Below, piece after piece: positions 54,147 to 63,898 of a stretch of DNA of 64,000 nt. The notes beneath the pieces were generated by a model. The model searched no databases. It was given only the letters and a program-made list of their open reading frames with translations, and was not told where the DNA came from. Source of the stretch: Halomonas sp. ML-15 (GTDB lineage: Bacteria > Pseudomonadota > Gammaproteobacteria > Pseudomonadales > Halomonadaceae); assembly GCF_014779595.1 (NCBI RefSeq), contig NZ_JACXZT010000009.1:191378-255377 (forward strand). Direction: 5' to 3'. Position numbers and translations under genes: made by a program. Each line of letters begins with the position of its first letter. Positions within the stretch are counted from its first letter, which is position 1.

Positions 54147-57143
54147 ATGCCCATGGCGCTGCCCGACGATTTCCTGCCCCGCGACGACCTGCCCAGGGCG
54201 CTGCATACGCGCCTCGGCCAGCTGAGCCAGCGACTCGACGAAGCGCTGAGCCAGGCCGATAACCTGGCCGAGATGCAGCAGCAGGAGGGTCCCAGCGCCA
54301 GCTGGGAAGCGCTCTCGGCGCCGCGCCGCGTCCAGCTGGCGCGGGTGCTGAGCGTCTCCGACTTCGCTGCCGATACCCTGATGCGCTACCCCGACTGGCT
54401 GATGCAGCTCGATGCCGCCGACGAGCTCGACGCACCGCCCAGCGCCGATGCCCAGACCGAGTGGCTGGCTGAACTGCTCCAGGACGCCAAGGACGAAGCG
54501 GCCATGCAGCGTGTGGTCCGGCGCTTTCGTCGGGCGCGCATGCTGGGCATCGTCTGGCGCGACCTGACCCGCCCGCCGGGTATCGACATGTGGGCCACGG
54601 CGGGCAGCGTCTCTCGCCTCGCCGAGGTCTGTCTGGAGGGCGCCCTGGGGTGGCTCGAGGCACACCACGCCGAGCGCTGGGGGTGGCCGGCCGAGCGCGA
54701 CGGCGAACCGCAGCGGCTGGTGGTGCTGGGCATGGGCAAGCTGGGCGCCGGCGAGCTCAACCTGTCGTCGGATATCGATCTGATCTTCGCCTTTCCCGAC
54801 AAGGGCACCACCCAGGGCGGCAAGCGCGAGCTCGATCACCAGGAGTACTTCACCAAGCTGGGCCAGAAGCTGATCGGCGCGCTGGACGCGGTCACCGCCG
54901 ACGGCTTCGCCTTTCGCGTCGACATGCGGCTGCGCCCGCTGGGCGACGGCGGCCCGCTGGTCGGCAGCTTCTCATCGCTTGCCAGCTACTACCAGGACCA
55001 GGGCCGCGAGTGGGAGCGCTACGCCATGCTCAAGGCGCGCCCGGTGGCCGGCGACCGCCAGGCCGGCGACGAGCTGCTGGCCAGCCTGCGGCCCTTTGTC
55101 TACCGCCGCTATCTCGACTTCGGCGCCATCGAGTCGCTGCGCGAAATGAAGGACATGATCAATCGCCAGGTGCGGCGCAAGGGCATGGACGACAACATCA
55201 AGCTCGGCCGCGGCGGCATTCGCGAGGTCGAGTTCGTGGTCCAGGCTTTTCAGCTGATCCGCGGTGGCCGCGACACCGAGCTGCAGATCACCTCGCTGCG
55301 CCAGGCACTGCACACCCTGCCGGCGCTGGGTCTGTTACCCCAGCCGGTGGTCGATGAGCTGGAGCCCGACTACGCCTTCCTGCGCGACCTGGAACACGCT
55401 ATCCAGGCCCTCGAGGATCGCCAGACCCAGGCACTGCCGGAGGACGACGAGGAGCGCGAGCGGGTTGCCCTGGCGCTGGACCAGCCCGACTGGCCAGCGC
55501 TGATGGCGCGCCTGAACGAGGTGCGCGGGCGCATTCGCGGCCACTTCGACGCGGTGATCGCCGACCCGGAAGATGAGGTGGAAGAGGCTGCCGACGGCGA
55601 CGACGAGCCCGATCTGGACGAGTGGCGCGGCCTGTGGCGCGGCATCATGGACGACGATGATATCCAGGCGCTGCTCCGCGGGGCGGGCTTCGCGGATGCC
55701 GCCGCGGCCGCCAAGCGCCTGGCGGCCCTGCGCGAGTCGCGGGCGGTGAAGAGCATGCAGCGTATCGGCTACGAGCGCCTCGATGCGCTGATGCCGATGC
55801 TGCTCGCGGCGATGGCCGACAGCGAGGCCCCGGACCTGGTGCTCGAGCGGGTGCTGCCGCTGCTCGAGGGGGTGCTGAGGCGCACCGCCTACCTGGCGCT
55901 GCTGCGTGAGAACCCCCAGGCCCTGAGCCACCTGATGCGGCTCTGCGCGGCGAGCCCGTGGATCGCCGAGCAGCTCGCCCGCCACCCGATCCTGCTCGAT
56001 GAGCTGCTGACCCCGGCGACGCTCTACACCCCGGCCGACAAGCAGCACCTCGCCGACGAGCTGCGCCAGGCGCTGGGGCGTATCCCGGAAGACGACGAAG
56101 AGGCCCAGCTCGAGGCGCTGCGGGTGTTCAAGCACGCCCAGGTGCTGCACGTGGCGGCCTCGGATATCGCCGGTGCCCGCGCGCTGATGAAGGTCAGCGA
56201 CTTCTTGACCTACATCGCCGAGGTGGTCCTCGAGCAGGTGCTGGCGATGGCCTGGAAGCACCTGACCCGCAAGCACGGCCGGCCGCAGCGCCGCGATGGC
56301 GTGCCCGGCGACACCGACTTCATCATCGTCGGCTACGGCAAGCTGGGCGGTATCGAACTCGGCTACGGCTCGGACCTCGACCTGGTGTTCATCCACGACG
56401 CCGCCTCCCAGGGCACCACCGACGGACCGCGGCCGATCGACAACCCGGTATTCTTCACCCGCCTCGGTCAGCGCATCATCCACCTGCTCACCGCGGTGAC
56501 CCCGGCTGGTGCGCTCTACGAAGTGGACATGCGGCTGCGGCCCTCTGGTAACGCCGGGCTACTGGTCACGCCGCTGGAGGCCTTCGCCGACTACCAGCGC
56601 CACCAGGCCTGGACCTGGGAGCATCAGGCGCTGGTGCGTGCCCGGGTCGTCGCCGGCGATCGCCATCTTGGCGAGCGCTTCGACGCCGTTCGCAGCGAGA
56701 TCCTCGGTGCACGCCGCGACCTCGCCTCGCTGCGCGAAGAGGTGGTCAAGATGCGCCACAAGATGCGCGACCATCTGGGCAGCACCGCCAGCGCCCGGCA
56801 AGCGGGGCGTTTCGACCTCAAGCAGGACGCCGGAGGCATGGTCGATATCGAGTTCCTGTGCCAGTTCGCGGTGCTGGCGATGAGCGCCGATACTCGCGAG
56901 CTGCTGCGCTGGAGCGACAATATGCGCCTGCTCGAGACCCTCGAGGCCTGCCAGCGGCTGCCCGCCGAAGAGGCCCAGGGGCTGCGCGACGCCTACCTGG
57001 CCTACCGCCACGCCACCCACCGCGCTGCGCTGACCAAGGGCGAGCGGATGGTCGCGGCTGATGAAGTGGCGGCGCACCGCGAGCTGGTGTGTCGGGTCTG
57101 GCAGCGCTGGATGGGCGAGGCTGAAGACGACGCGTCCGCTTAA
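54147..57143 (+). CDS. glnE: Bifunctional glutamine synthetase adenylyltransferase/deadenylase
   Basis: The 998-residue protein adjusts nitrogen assimilation by adding or removing AMP on glutamine synthetase. Two nucleotidyltransferase domains are visible: the N-terminal deadenylating one with LSSDIDLIF (D209, D211) and the C-terminal adenylating one with GYGSDLDLVF (D743, D745). Long helical regions separate and follow them. It is slightly longer than the E. coli enzyme (946), partly through an acidic insert near residues 470-490 (EDEVEEAADGDDEPDLDE). ATG 54153 is an alternative start. Its stop overlaps the convergent HAD gene stop in TTAA. Confidence 0.95.
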   Translation: MPMALPDDFLPRDDLPRALHTRLGQLSQRLDEALSQADNLAEMQQQEGPSASWEALSAPRRVQLARVLSVSDFAADTLMRYPDWLMQLDAADELDAPPSADAQTEWLAELLQDAKDEAAMQRVVRRFRRARMLGIVWRDLTRPPGIDMWATAGSVSRLAEVCLEGALGWLEAHHAERWGWPAERDGEPQRLVVLGMGKLGAGELNLSSDIDLIFAFPDKGTTQGGKRELDHQEYFTKLGQKLIGALDAVTADGFAFRVDMRLRPLGDGGPLVGSFSSLASYYQDQGREWERYAMLKARPVAGDRQAGDELLASLRPFVYRRYLDFGAIESLREMKDMINRQVRRKGMDDNIKLGRGGIREVEFVVQAFQLIRGGRDTELQITSLRQALHTLPALGLLPQPVVDELEPDYAFLRDLEHAIQALEDRQTQALPEDDEERERVALALDQPDWPALMARLNEVRGRIRGHFDAVIADPEDEVEEAADGDDEPDLDEWRGLWRGIMDDDDIQALLRGAGFADAAAAAKRLAALRESRAVKSMQRIGYERLDALMPMLLAAMADSEAPDLVLERVLPLLEGVLRRTAYLALLRENPQALSHLMRLCAASPWIAEQLARHPILLDELLTPATLYTPADKQHLADELRQALGRIPEDDEEAQLEALRVFKHAQVLHVAASDIAGARALMKVSDFLTYIAEVVLEQVLAMAWKHLTRKHGRPQRRDGVPGDTDFIIVGYGKLGGIELGYGSDLDLVFIHDAASQGTTDGPRPIDNPVFFTRLGQRIIHLLTAVTPAGALYEVDMRLRPSGNAGLLVTPLEAFADYQRHQAWTWEHQALVRARVVAGDRHLGERFDAVRSEILGARRDLASLREEVVKMRHKMRDHLGSTASARQAGRFDLKQDAGGMVDIEFLCQFAVLAMSADTRELLRWSDNMRLLETLEACQRLPAEEAQGLRDAYLAYRHATHRAALTKGERMVAADEVAAHRELVCRVWQRWMGEAEDDASA

Positions 57144-57808
57144 GGCGACAGCCGTGCCATCGCCGCCTCCAGGCCGTGCAGGTCGGGGGTGGTGACCACC
57201 TCATCGGGGAAGGGCGAGGCGCTCGGGTCGGCGCAGACACCCACGAAGCGGGTGCCGTTGCCGCGGGCGGTACGGTAGTCGTTGTAGGAGTCGCCGATCA
57301 TCACCGTATGCACGGCCGGGTGGCGGTAGCGCTCCAGCAGGTTGCGCATGCCGGTGACCTTGTCCGGGGGCGCGCCGATCACCGCCTCGAAATAACGTGC
57401 CAGGTCGCGCTGCTCGACGATCTCGCGCAGCTCATGGCCGGGGGTTGCCGAGAGCAGATAGAGCGGCAGTCGGCCCTGCCAGCGGCTCAGGAAGTCGAGC
57501 GCCCCGGGGATCGCCGGCGCGGCGCGGATGCGCTCGGCGACCACCGACTTGAAGCGGGCGCAGAGGGCGTCGATATCGGCCGCACCCACGTCGCGGCCGA
57601 GGATATGCGACTCGATATGGCGGAACTTGACCTCCCGCGGCTGGCCGCCGCGGCGGCCCAGGTAGGCGTGGATCGCCTCTCGCTGGTGAGCGGGATAGTC
57701 GTCGTACAGTGCGGCGAAGGCCTCGCGCTTGAGGCTCGCCGAGTCGAGGATCACCCCGTCGAAGTCGAACACCAGCGCCGCGCGCGGGTGGGTCAAGAGC
57801 GCAACCAT
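57140..57808 (-). CDS. HAD-family phosphatase (phosphoglycolate phosphatase-like)
   Basis: The 222-residue protein has HAD motif I VFDFDGVILDS, motif II LYLLSATP and motif IV MIGDSYND, with a helical cap (about 25-100). This is a Gph-type small-molecule phosphatase; the substrate is unknown. It starts 11 bases after the tctA stop on the same strand, so it may be the last gene of the transporter operon. Confidence 0.85.
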   Translation of the reverse strand: MVALLTHPRAALVFDFDGVILDSASLKREAFAALYDDYPAHQREAIHAYLGRRGGQPREVKFRHIESHILGRDVGAADIDALCARFKSVVAERIRAAPAIPGALDFLSRWQGRLPLYLLSATPGHELREIVEQRDLARYFEAVIGAPPDKVTGMRNLLERYRHPAVHTVMIGDSYNDYRTARGNGTRFVGVCADPSASPFPDEVVTTPDLHGLEAAMARLSP

Positions 57809-57819
57809 GGGCGTGCCGC

Positions 57820-59322
57820 TCAGCGCCGTGACAGGCGCGTCATCAGCCAGCGCTTGGCCGGCGTATTGCCCAGCAGCACCAGCGCGATCACGCTGGTCAG
57901 CACCAGCGACAGCGGGTTGGCCACCAGTGCCAGCAGGAACTCACCGACGCTGTCACCCACCGACGACATCGCCTGGCGGTAGGTCTCGTCGAGCAGCGGG
58001 CCGAGAATCACCCCAAGAATGATCGGCCCCATCTGGAAGCCGAACACCTTGAGGAAGTAGCCGAGGATGCCGAAGCCGAGCATCCAGTAGACCTCCACCA
58101 TATTGCTGTTGATTGAGTAGGTGCCGACCACGCACAGCACCAGGATCAGCGGGATCAGTATCGCCTTGGGCAGTTCGACGATCTTCGAGAACAGCTTGAT
58201 GCCGGTGAGGCCGAAGACCAGCAGGAAAATATTGGCCAGCGCCAGGTTACCCACCGTGAACCAGAAGATGTGCGGCGTTTCGACCATCAGCATCGGCCCG
58301 GGATTGAGGCCGTGGATCACCAGCGCACCGATGATCACCGCGGTCACCGCGTCGCCGGGCATGCCCAGGGTCAGCATCGGCACATAGGCACCGCCCACTG
58401 CGGCGTTATTGGCGGTCTCCGGTGCCACCAGCCCCTCATAGGCACCCTCGCCGAACGGCCGCGAGGGGTTCTTGACGGTGCGCTTGGCGTGGTCGTAGGC
58501 GAACAGCGAGGCGATATCGCCGCCGGTGCCGGGCAGGGCACCGACGACGACCCCGATCACCGAGGTGCGCAGCGATAGCGGCAGGTACTTAACCACCATA
58601 TTGAAGGAGGGCACGATCTTGTCGACCTTCTGCTTCACCGGCACCGTATTGAGGTGGTGCAGCTGATAGAAGGCCTCGGCGACCCCGAACAGACCGATCA
58701 TCACCACCACATAGTGGATGCCGCCCATCAGGTTCATATTGCCCATGGTGAAGCGGCCCTGGGCGGTGACCGGGTCCATGCCGACCAGGCCGATGACCCC
58801 GCCCAGGGCCACGGCGAAGATCCCCCGCGCCAACGACTTGCCGGACAGCGTACTGACCAGCAGCAGGCCGAGCACGGCGATCAGGAAGTAGTCGCGGGGA
58901 GCGAAGCGCAGCGCCAGGTCGGAGAGCATCGGCGCGGTAGCGGCGAGGATCGCCACGCCGACGAAACCGCCGATCACCGACATCACGGTACTCAGGCCGA
59001 TGGCGCGCCCGGCTTCGCCGCGCTGGGCCAGCGGATAGCCGTCGAAGGCGGTGGTCAGGGCCGCCGGCGAGCCGGGGATATTGAGCAGGATAGCGGTACG
59101 CGAACCGCCGTAGACCCCGCCCACATAGATCCCCACCATCAGCGCCAGGGCGTTGTTGATATCCCAGGAGAAGGTGAAGGAGATCAGGATCGAGACCGCC
59201 ATGGTCACCGACAGCCCGGGAATGGCACCCACATAGATGCCGGCCAGGGTGCCGAGGGCGGTAAGGGCCAATAGCTGGGGATCGAGCCAGGCCATCAGCA
59301 GGTAAGAGAAGGTATCACTCAT
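57820..59322 (-). CDS. tctA: Tripartite tricarboxylate transporter, large permease (TctA family)
   Basis: A 500-residue membrane protein with about 12 hydrophobic segments and TctA signatures: GAIPGLSVTMAVSIL, GGVYGGSRTAILLNIPGSPAA and VGALPGTGGDIASLFAYD. With the small permease and binding protein upstream it forms a secondary, binding-protein-dependent importer of a carboxylate. The divergent quiC, aroE-like and aroQ genes make quinate, shikimate or dehydroshikimate plausible substrates (inference). Confidence 0.93.
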   Translation of the reverse strand: MSDTFSYLLMAWLDPQLLALTALGTLAGIYVGAIPGLSVTMAVSILISFTFSWDINNALALMVGIYVGGVYGGSRTAILLNIPGSPAALTTAFDGYPLAQRGEAGRAIGLSTVMSVIGGFVGVAILAATAPMLSDLALRFAPRDYFLIAVLGLLLVSTLSGKSLARGIFAVALGGVIGLVGMDPVTAQGRFTMGNMNLMGGIHYVVVMIGLFGVAEAFYQLHHLNTVPVKQKVDKIVPSFNMVVKYLPLSLRTSVIGVVVGALPGTGGDIASLFAYDHAKRTVKNPSRPFGEGAYEGLVAPETANNAAVGGAYVPMLTLGMPGDAVTAVIIGALVIHGLNPGPMLMVETPHIFWFTVGNLALANIFLLVFGLTGIKLFSKIVELPKAILIPLILVLCVVGTYSINSNMVEVYWMLGFGILGYFLKVFGFQMGPIILGVILGPLLDETYRQAMSSVGDSVGEFLLALVANPLSLVLTSVIALVLLGNTPAKRWLMTRLSRR

Positions 59323-59359
59323 GCGATGCCTCGTTGAGTCAGGGAAGCCGGGCCGCCAC

Positions 59360-59833
59360 TCATGGCAGGTAGACGCGGAACACCACGGTGAAAAGGACGT
59401 AGATCACGGCGATCGCACCCGCTGTGGTGAGCAGGGTGCTGATCGGCTTGCCGCGGCGCAGAAAGAGCATCGCCAGCATCAGGAAGATAAAGGTGCTGAG
59501 GAAGAAACTGGCCGGCTCGATGGCAATCAAATAGGCCACCGCCAGCGCCGAGAACACCAGAACGTTAAGCGGGAAGTGCTGGCGCAGGAAGGCCTTGAGC
59601 TCGTCCAGCGCGCCCTCGGTATCGGGCTTCTGCTTGCGGCGGTGGCCGGCCAGCACGGCGATCGAGGAGGCGATCAGGATCAGCGACAGGCCGATCGGGA
59701 AAGCCCCGGCCGAATTGATCGAGGAGAAACCGGTGATCTGGTAGGCGTGGTAGAAGACGGCGCCGCTGAACAGCAGCAGCAGCCAGTCGAAGACGCGTTC
59801 GCCGACCTGCAGCTTGTCGGGCTTATTATCCAT
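59360..59833 (-). CDS. tctB: Tripartite tricarboxylate transporter, small permease (TctB family)
   Basis: The 157-residue protein has four hydrophobic segments (about 17-35, 43-62, 90-108, 115-150 as a pair) as in TctB. It partners the large permease encoded 37 bases downstream. A strong hairpin separates it from the tctC gene. Confidence 0.88.
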   Translation of the reverse strand: MDNKPDKLQVGERVFDWLLLLFSGAVFYHAYQITGFSSINSAGAFPIGLSLILIASSIAVLAGHRRKQKPDTEGALDELKAFLRQHFPLNVLVFSALAVAYLIAIEPASFFLSTFIFLMLAMLFLRRGKPISTLLTTAGAIAVIYVLFTVVFRVYLP

Positions 59834-59845
59834 GCGAGACTCCGA

Positions 59846-59876
59846 CGGGCCGGCGCAGCCATGCTGCGTCGGCCCG
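59846..59876 (-). terminator. Intra-operon hairpin between tctC and tctB
   Basis: Fourteen-base arms (59846-59859 and 59863-59876, one G-T pair) with a 3-base loop lie just after the tctC stop. No T-run follows on the minus strand, so mRNA stabilisation of the tctC message or partial termination are both possible. Confidence 0.6.
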
Positions 59877-59896
59877 GGTTACGGCGTAATGGGCGG

Positions 59897-60904
59897 TTAC
59901 GGGCGCGGGATACCGAGCTCCTCGGGGGAGACGTCGATGGTTTCCGCTTCCGCGTCGTACATTGACCAGGCGGTCACCGATTGCCAGTTGTCGAGGTACT
60001 CCTGAGCCTCGTCGCCGGACAGGTTCAGCGACGCGCCACCGAAGTCCTCGAGGAACTGCTGGAACTCGTCCGAGGCCACGGCGTTGTAGTAGGCATCCTC
60101 GAGTACCGCCTTGACGTCATCCGGGGTGTCCTGATGGACGAACACGCCCCAGAACGGGCCCCACGGCAGAAACGCCTCGATATCCGGCAGCGCCTCGGTG
60201 ATCGGCGGCACGCCGGGCAGCTCCTCGAGCTCCTCGTCGGAGAGCACCGCCAGGCCCTTGAGGCGTCCGCCGCGGATCTGCTCGGCCACCGCCGACAGGC
60301 TCAGCGGCATGAAGTCGATATGTTCGCCGAGCAATGCGGTGACGCCGGGGCCATCGCCGCCGAAGGTGACATCGCGGATATCGAGCTCGTCCACGGCGTT
60401 GATCATGGCGTGGACGGTGCTCGGCAGGCCGCCGGCGCCGGTACCGCCCATGCGCAGCTCGCCGGGATTCTCCTTGGCGTACTCGAGCAGCTCGCCGAAG
60501 TCCTCGAAGGGGCTGTCGGGATGGGTGGCGATCACCACCAGCCCCTGGCCGATGATGTTGACGGTGTGCATGTCGTCATAGGTGAAGTCGGCCAGGCCCA
60601 TCAGCGGGTAGAGCTGCGGGTTCTCGGCACCGAACAGCAGGTTGTAGCCGTCGGAGCGCTGGTTCATGACGTGATTCATGCCGATCACACCGGTACCGCC
60701 GGCGCGGTTGGTCAGCACGATGGTGGTGCCGAGCTCTTCCTCGACGTGGGGCGTGAGGCTGCGAACCACGTTGTCGGTGGCGCCGCCGGCGCCCCACTGG
60801 ATGGTGCCCTGGATATTGCGCGTAGGGTAGTCGGCCAGGGCGCTGCCAGCCACGCTCAGAGAGGTGATGGCGATGGCCAGGCTGGAGAGAGTGGGCTTGA
60901 GCAT
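59897..60904 (-). CDS. tctC: Tripartite tricarboxylate transporter binding protein (TctC family)
   Basis: The 335-residue periplasmic protein has a signal peptide (about 1-24, ending SALA) and the start DYPTRNIQGTIQWGAGGATDNVVR, then TNRAGGTGVIG, which mark the TctC/Bug family. It captures a carboxylate for TctAB. GGAGGA precedes the ATG. It diverges from quiC across a 263-base control region. Confidence 0.92.
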   Translation of the reverse strand: MLKPTLSSLAIAITSLSVAGSALADYPTRNIQGTIQWGAGGATDNVVRSLTPHVEEELGTTIVLTNRAGGTGVIGMNHVMNQRSDGYNLLFGAENPQLYPLMGLADFTYDDMHTVNIIGQGLVVIATHPDSPFEDFGELLEYAKENPGELRMGGTGAGGLPSTVHAMINAVDELDIRDVTFGGDGPGVTALLGEHIDFMPLSLSAVAEQIRGGRLKGLAVLSDEELEELPGVPPITEALPDIEAFLPWGPFWGVFVHQDTPDDVKAVLEDAYYNAVASDEFQQFLEDFGGASLNLSGDEAQEYLDNWQSVTAWSMYDAEAETIDVSPEELGIPRP

Positions 60905-60952
60905 GATGTCCTCCGGGTGCGTCTGATTGTTGTGTTAGTGCGTTGTCGGGTT

Positions 60953-60996
60953 GTTCGGTTGTCGAACTTGCGTGCTAATAGCGAACAAACTAGAAT
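60953..60996 (+). promoter_or_regulatory. quiC promoter with abutting 15-bp palindromic operator
   Basis: TTGCGT (60968-60973) and TAGAAT (60991-60996) form a -35/-10 pair with a 17-base spacer reading toward quiC. Directly before the -35 box lies GTTCG-N5-CGAAC (60953-60967), a palindrome of the style bound by IclR-family activators of the protocatechuate/quinate pathways. The position suits an activator (inference). Confidence 0.6.
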
Positions 60997-61167
60997 TCCT
61001 TTCCAGAACTGTCAATGCATGATCAAGGCGATACGACCAAGGTCTTAGGCGTTGGCGGCGCATCTGGCGACCACGCCGCGCGTCACATCGCCATGCCAAG
61101 AGTGCCATATAAACAAATGCCGCTGGGGCGGGGCAGGGCTCCCACCACCCGCGGTTCGGAGGACACC

Positions 61168-63012
61168 ATGCGCGCCATTGCCACCGTCTGCTTGAGCGGC
61201 GATCTGAGGTCCAAGCTGGAAGCCATTGCCCGCGCCGGCTTCGAGGGAGTGGAGATCTTCGAGAACGACCTGCTCTCCTTCGACGGCTCCCCCGCCGAGC
61301 TTCGCGAGCTGTGCGCCTCGCTGGGGCTGGCGATCATTGCCTTCCAGCCGTTTCGGGACTTCGAGGCCATGCCCGAGCCACAGCGCAGCCGCAACATGCA
61401 GCGCGCCGAGCGCAAGTTCGACCTGATGCAGGAGCTCGGCACCGACTTCCTGCTGGTCTGCAGCAATGTCTCGCCGCAGTGCCAGGACGACCTCGATCAG
61501 GCCGCCGCCGACCTGCGCGAACTGGCCGAGCGCGCCGCCAAGCGCGGCATTCGCATCGGCTTCGAGGCGCTGGCCTGGGGGCGTCATATCTCCGACTATC
61601 GCGACGCCTGGGAAGTGGTGCGGCGCGCCGATCACCCGGCGCTGGGCATCGTGCTCGACAGCTTTCATATTCTCTCCCGCGGCCACGACCTCGCGGCCAT
61701 TGCCCGCATTCCCCGCGACAAGATCTTCTTCGTGCAGGTCGCCGATGCGCCACAGCTGGACATGGACGTGCTGCAGTGGAGCCGTCACTTTCGCTGCTTC
61801 CCCGGCCAGGGGCGTCTGCCGCTGCGCGACTTCATGGTCGCGCTGGCCAAGACCGGCTATGCCGGCCCGCTGTCGCTGGAGATCTTCAATGACGCCTTTC
61901 GTGCCGGGCCCACCGAGGCTACCGCCCGCGACGGCCTGCGCTCGCTGATCCTGCTCGAGAACCTGGTCGAGGACGGCCCCTGGGCGAATCGCATCCCGCC
62001 AGCGCCGCAGTATAACGGCATTCATTTCATCGAGTTCACTCTCGACGAGGAGAGCGCCGCGCCGCTTGGCGAGTTTATCGATGCGCTGGGCTTTCGCCAC
62101 GTGGGGCGCCACCGCTCCAAGAACGTTGAGCTCTGGAAGCAGGGCGACATGCATCTGGTACTCAACTTCGAGACCGACAGCTTCGCCCACACCTTCCGCC
62201 TGCTCCACGGCACCGCGGTGTGTGCGGTGGGCTTTCGCGTCGACGATGTGGAGAAGGCGCTGGCGCGAGCCAAGGCCTTCAAGGCCCAGACCTTCCGTAG
62301 CCAGGTCAGTGAAGGTGAAATGGAGATACCCGCGTTGCGCGGTATAGAAGGCAGCCTGATCTATCTGGTCGATGACGAGACGGCTGGCGACCTGCAGTGG
62401 CGCACCGATTTCGAGCTGTTCGATCAGAATAGCCGCGATGAGGCCGGGCTGACCCGAGTCGACCACCTCTCCTATGTGCTGCCGGCCACCCAACTGCTCG
62501 GCTGGCAGCTGTTCTACCGCACCGTGTTCGGCTTCGATGCCGAGACCGAGCACGAGATCGTCGACCCGCGCGGACTGATGGTCAGCCAGGCGGTGACCAG
62601 CCCTGAGGGCTCGATTCGCATCCCGCTGACCGTCTCCCAGGCCAGCGACACCCTGCCGGGCCGTTTTCTGAGCCAGTACCAGGGTGGCGTGCAGCAGATC
62701 GCCTTCGCCAGCCGCGATATCTTCGCCAGCGTCGATGCGCTCAAGGCGCGGGGCCTGCCGCTGCTGCGCATCCCGCAGAACTACTACGACGACCTCGAGG
62801 CCCGCTACGACCTCGATGGCGAGCTGCTCGAGGCGATGCGCTCGCGCAACATCCTCTACGATCGCAGCGACGAAGGGGAGTTCTTGCACGCCTACACCGA
62901 GACCTTCTCGGGGCGCTTCTTCTTCGAAATCGTCGAGCGCCGCGGCGGCTATCACCAGTTCGGTGCCGCCAATGCCGGCATCCGACTTGCCGCCCAATCT
63001 GCCCAACGTTAG
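61168..63012 (+). CDS. quiC: 3-Dehydroshikimate dehydratase (QuiC type, TIM barrel fused to HPPD-like domain)
   Basis: The 614-residue protein combines an N-terminal sugar-isomerase-like TIM barrel (about 1-290; metal-site landmarks IGFEALAWGRH, VLDSFHILS, SLEIFND) with a C-terminal VOC region resembling 4-hydroxyphenylpyruvate dioxygenase (about 300-600). This architecture is that of QuiC1-like dehydroshikimate dehydratases in pseudomonads, which make protocatechuate from 3-dehydroshikimate. GGAGGAC precedes the ATG at 61168; the frame is open upstream to 61015. It is followed by aroE-like and aroQ genes that supply its substrate. Confidence 0.9.
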   Translation: MRAIATVCLSGDLRSKLEAIARAGFEGVEIFENDLLSFDGSPAELRELCASLGLAIIAFQPFRDFEAMPEPQRSRNMQRAERKFDLMQELGTDFLLVCSNVSPQCQDDLDQAAADLRELAERAAKRGIRIGFEALAWGRHISDYRDAWEVVRRADHPALGIVLDSFHILSRGHDLAAIARIPRDKIFFVQVADAPQLDMDVLQWSRHFRCFPGQGRLPLRDFMVALAKTGYAGPLSLEIFNDAFRAGPTEATARDGLRSLILLENLVEDGPWANRIPPAPQYNGIHFIEFTLDEESAAPLGEFIDALGFRHVGRHRSKNVELWKQGDMHLVLNFETDSFAHTFRLLHGTAVCAVGFRVDDVEKALARAKAFKAQTFRSQVSEGEMEIPALRGIEGSLIYLVDDETAGDLQWRTDFELFDQNSRDEAGLTRVDHLSYVLPATQLLGWQLFYRTVFGFDAETEHEIVDPRGLMVSQAVTSPEGSIRIPLTVSQASDTLPGRFLSQYQGGVQQIAFASRDIFASVDALKARGLPLLRIPQNYYDDLEARYDLDGELLEAMRSRNILYDRSDEGEFLHAYTETFSGRFFFEIVERRGGYHQFGAANAGIRLAAQSAQR

Positions 63013-63034
63013 TGGTGCAATCAGGAGATTAGCT

Positions 63035-63898
63035 ATGAAACTGGGTCTGATCGGCAAGGCCATCATGAACTCCAGCTCGCCGGACCTGCACGTGCGGCTC
63101 GGCCAACTGACCGGGATCCCCGCCAGCTACGATCTGTTCGACGCCAACGAGCAGCCCATCGACTCGCTGAGCAGCCAGGTCGACAAGGTACGCGCCGCCG
63201 GCTATCGCGGCGTCAACGTGACCTTCCCCTGGAAGGAGGAGGCGGTGCGCCTGGCCACCCAGGCCAGCGAAGGGGCGCGAATGGTTGGCGCGGCCAATAC
63301 GCTGGTCTTCGCCGGTGACGAGATCGTCGCCGAGAACACCGACTTCACCGGCTTTATCAGCGGCTATCGTGCCACCCTGGGCGAGCGCCCGCCGGGGCGG
63401 GTGCTGCTGCTGGGGACCGGCGGGGTGGGCAAGGCGGCCGCCTTCGGCTTGGGCAAGCTCGGCGCCGAGGAGGTGGTCCTGATGGACCTCGACGACAGCA
63501 AGTCGCGCCAGCTGGCCGATGAGCTCGCCGCCCAGGGCTTCAACGCCTCGACCATCCGCCGCGACCAGATCGCCGCCACCGTGCCGCGCTGCGACGGGTT
63601 GGTCAACTGCACGCCCATCGGCCATGAGAAGAGCCCCGGCTGCCCGCTGCCCAAGGAGCTGGTGGCGGCGCACCACTGGATCTTCGATGCCGTCTACGTG
63701 CCGGCGGTCACCGAATTCGTGGCCGCGGCCCAGGCCGCCGGCGCCAGCGTGATGAGCGGCGTCAGCCTGTTCGTGTTCCAGGGCGTCGACGCCTTCAAGC
63801 TGTTCTGCGAGGATGAAGCCAAGCGCGCCGCCGCCGAAGAACAGGCTGCGACCCTCTTCGCTCACTACCGGCGTGAACTGCTCAAGGAGATCGACTGA
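63035..63898 (+). CDS. Shikimate/quinate dehydrogenase (AroE family)
   Basis: The 287-residue enzyme has the catalytic lysine K67 in [10 protein letters not shown], the ENTDFTGF motif and the nucleotide-binding loop [12 protein letters not shown], all AroE-family features. The N-terminal substrate motif [11 protein letters not shown] lacks the usual HN pair of biosynthetic AroE. With its position between quiC and aroQ this favours a catabolic shikimate/quinate dehydrogenase (inference). TCAGGAG precedes the ATG at 63035. Its stop overlaps the aroQ start (TGATG). Confidence 0.88.
   Translation: MKLGLIGKAIMNSSSPDLHVRLGQLTGIPASYDLFDANEQPIDSLSSQVDKVRAAGYRGVNVTFPWKEEAVRLATQASEGARMVGAANTLVFAGDEIVAENTDFTGFISGYRATLGERPPGRVLLLGTGGVGKAAAFGLGKLGAEEVVLMDLDDSKSRQLADELAAQGFNASTIRRDQIAATVPRCDGLVNCTPIGHEKSPGCPLPKELVAAHHWIFDAVYVPAVTEFVAAAQAAGASVMSGVSLFVFQGVDAFKLFCEDEAKRAAAEEQAATLFAHYRRELLKEID

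Noticed and set aside
61045-63066. Long open frame of 673 codons on the minus strand opposite quiC
   Set aside because: It is a high-GC antisense shadow. The plus-strand frame has recognisable QuiC domains, a ribosome site and a promoter.
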